A stretch of 44,744 bases of DNA from Virgisporangium aurantiacum (GTDB lineage Bacteria; Actinomycetota; Actinomycetes; Mycobacteriales; Micromonosporaceae): the NCBI RefSeq assembly GCF_016863635.1, contig NZ_BOPG01000116.1:1-44744 (forward strand). The letters are read 5' to 3'. Both the position numbers and the translations under genes were made by a program. The notes beneath the pieces are model-generated. The model was not told the origin of the DNA, searched no databases, and was given only the letters and a program-made list of their open reading frames with translations. Positions 43,362 to 44,744 of this stretch are shown here, one piece after another (position 1 is the stretch's first letter; each line of letters opens with the position of its first letter).

Positions 43362-44030
43362 GTGCTGGTGAAACAGATCTTTGACGAACTTGCGATAACC
43401 GGTACGGCCTGCGCGGCGCCGATCGAAGGGCTGGCCATCGGTATGTGCGCCGATGTCGCGGTGACCCCGGCGTCGGTGAGCAAGGTGCAGATCGCGTTGG
43501 CCGTTGAGGATGCGACCGCGACCGGCGTGCTCGACGGCACCCAGCAGCGCAAGCTGTCCCCGAGGGCACGTACCCCGGGTCCGGTGGGCATCTCGCTGCT
43601 GCGTGACGAGGTCCGCATGTCGATCCGCGACCTGGTCACCACGATGCTGACGATCAGCGACAACGTCGCCACCGACGAGCTGATCGCCCTGACCGGTGCG
43701 GACCGGATCAACCAGCTCACCGCCGGGCTCGGCCTGACGCGTACCCGGATCAAAGCCGGCGGTCTGCGCTTCATGCTCGACGCCTTGGCTGTCGAGGCCG
43801 GCTTCGCCGACTACGCGGCGTTGGCGGGCCACGACCCGGGTGTGCGGCCACCGTCGTGGGAACAGGTCCGGTGGCACCTGCACGGCAGCGCCGCGCTCGA
43901 CCCGGCCCGGGGATGGTGCACCACCGCCGCGGAGACCGTCCGGCTGCTCCAGGCCATCTGGACCGACACCGCAGCCGCATCGGCCGCCTGTGCAGCGGCC
44001 CGAGCCCTCATCGACGACCTCCACGGCTGA
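43362..44030 (+). CDS. Class A beta-lactamase-like protein lacking the C-terminal KTG region
   Basis: 222 residues from GTG 43362; the frame is open further upstream (ATG 43314). It shows VTPASVSKVQIALAVED (nucleophile Ser and Lys, SxxK), LTTMLTISDNVATDEL-type SDN motif, and IKAGGLRFMLDALAVEAGF, then AAETVRLLQAIW typical of the family's helical region. The reading frame stops at DDLHG, where intact members continue to the KTG motif and final strands. No signal peptide is seen. It is therefore either truncated or a non-hydrolysing relative; antibiotic hydrolysis should not be assumed. Confidence 0.65.
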   Translation: MLVKQIFDELAITGTACAAPIEGLAIGMCADVAVTPASVSKVQIALAVEDATATGVLDGTQQRKLSPRARTPGPVGISLLRDEVRMSIRDLVTTMLTISDNVATDELIALTGADRINQLTAGLGLTRTRIKAGGLRFMLDALAVEAGFADYAALAGHDPGVRPPSWEQVRWHLHGSAALDPARGWCTTAAETVRLLQAIWTDTAAASAACAAARALIDDLHG

Positions 44031-44068
44031 GCACCACCGGGATCCGCCTCCCACCGTGGCAAGACCAC

Positions 44069-44140
44069 ATGAGTGACCAACCACCGCCGCAGGCATATCC
44101 ACCGACTCAATCAACGCCAACCGGTGAGCTGCCGACGTGA
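44069..44140 (+). pseudogene. Short proline-rich N-terminal fragment
   Basis: A 23-codon frame, MSDQPPPQAYPPTQSTPTGE plus three residues, resembles the proline-rich start of small actinobacterial membrane proteins but stops before any membrane segment. The next ~240 bases hold nothing recognisable. Confidence 0.3.
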
Positions 44141-44378
44141 CGTCGTGCGCGATATCAGCCAGATCAGCAAGGCCGCCCTGTCCGCGGCTAAATCCGGACA
44201 CTTGATCAAGCGCTGTCAACGGCGGAGCGGCACCGCATTCGGGTGCGGCGTCGTGGGTCATGTTCGGCTCGGCAGGTCCCGCGTCGGCCAGGGGTTGGCG
44301 GGTATTTCGGGAAGTATTCAGATCTTCGATGACGCCGGCGGCCAACGTCGCCGAGTCTGCTCGTGCGTCCGCGCGCGT

Positions 44379-44693
44379 TCACAGCATGCCGGTCTTGCTT
44401 ACCTCTGCGAACGCGAAGATCGCGTTGAGCACGGGCGGCACGACGATGAGACCCGCCAGGACCAGCCGGGCAACGGTCGAACGGTGCGGGATCCACCACG
44501 TGGCGAGCAGCGCCGCGACTGCGATGACGCCGGTCACCCACGGCCAGATCGTGAAGACCGGCCGAGACAGGTCCAGACATTCATGATCGAACCCGTCCCC
44601 GCAGTTCGCGTCTATCGCGCCTACGAAAGCCAAACCGGGGACGCAGCACAGCAGGGCGAACGCCGACACCGACGCCAGCGCAATCCAGGGCAT
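44379..44693 (-). CDS. Small integral membrane protein
   Basis: 104 residues from ATG 44693 (TGAGG 6 bases upstream; ATG 44720 is in frame without a site). Three hydrophobic segments: WIALASVSAFALLCCVPGLA, IWPWVTGVIAVAALLATWW and ARLVLAGLIVVPPVLNAIF. The loop between the first two has ANCGDGFDHEC, whose cysteines may form an external disulfide. No family recognised; it resembles generic actinomycete membrane proteins. Confidence 0.6.
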   Translation of the reverse strand: MPWIALASVSAFALLCCVPGLAFVGAIDANCGDGFDHECLDLSRPVFTIWPWVTGVIAVAALLATWWIPHRSTVARLVLAGLIVVPPVLNAIFAFAEVSKTGML

Positions 44694-44744
44694 CGCACGC
44701 CTCAGCCGATCGGCCGGCATCCCCGCAGCCGTTGGCTCGTGTGT

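Noticed and set aside
43131..44345. 404-residue minus-strand frame
   Set aside because: Antisense to the beta-lactamase-like gene, whose SxxK and SDN motifs identify the true strand.

Overview
The window is high-GC actinomycete DNA. GC-rich third codon positions, frequent GTG starts and GGAG-type ribosome binding sites all fit this. The gene content (actinobacterial ICE fragments, a CebR-type box before a CBM2-GH5 cellulase, AbrB-like/integrase pairs, Hsp70-like paralogues) suggests a Micromonosporaceae-like organism. This placement is by familiarity, not by a search.

Layout. 1-1857: the start of a prolyl oligopeptidase, then an AbrB-like/tyrosine-recombinase pair whose recombinase is frameshifted and truncated. 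1897-8952: a large secreted Rhs/YD-repeat polymorphic toxin (minus strand) with a deaminase-like C-terminus and a probable immunity gene; the toxin gene carries three reading-frame lesions. 9330-12550: a small anchored secreted protein, then a scrapyard of serine recombinase, ICE membrane protein and MMPL transporter fragments. 12554-15566: a divergent ROK regulator and secreted cellulase with a promoter, a perfect CebR-type operator and a very strong terminator.

15730-28930 is an intact metabolic island: an acyl-CoA synthetase, a GAF-LuxR regulator, then a tightly coupled operon (31-codon leader ORF, LivG, acyl-CoA synthetase, LivH, LivM, LivK, LivF, a PaaK-like ligase, a secreted DUF6351-like hydrolase). 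The inferred job is extracellular release of a carboxylic acid, ABC import and CoA activation. A 20-nt motif occurs before both transcription units.

29636-33419 is the most unusual part: a membrane-anchored propeller-like protein divergent from a compact operon encoding an unknown protein, a MauD-like thioredoxin, a Tat-type Cys/Trp-rich protein resembling methylamine dehydrogenase light chain (the TTQ subunit), a 60-residue membrane protein and a polytopic membrane protein. This may be an undescribed actinobacterial MauA-like system.

33420-40680 is another decay zone: the 3' end of a group II intron next to a truncated subtilase, an intact short UvrA paralogue, two head-to-head broken Hsp70-like genes and half an IS110 element. 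40808-44693 has a metallo-beta-lactamase-fold hydrolase, a TetR/SRPBCC pair, a class A beta-lactamase-like protein lacking its C-terminal motif, and a small membrane protein. Broken frames concentrate in the mobile-element zones while the metabolic operons are intact, which argues for genuine decay more than general sequencing error.
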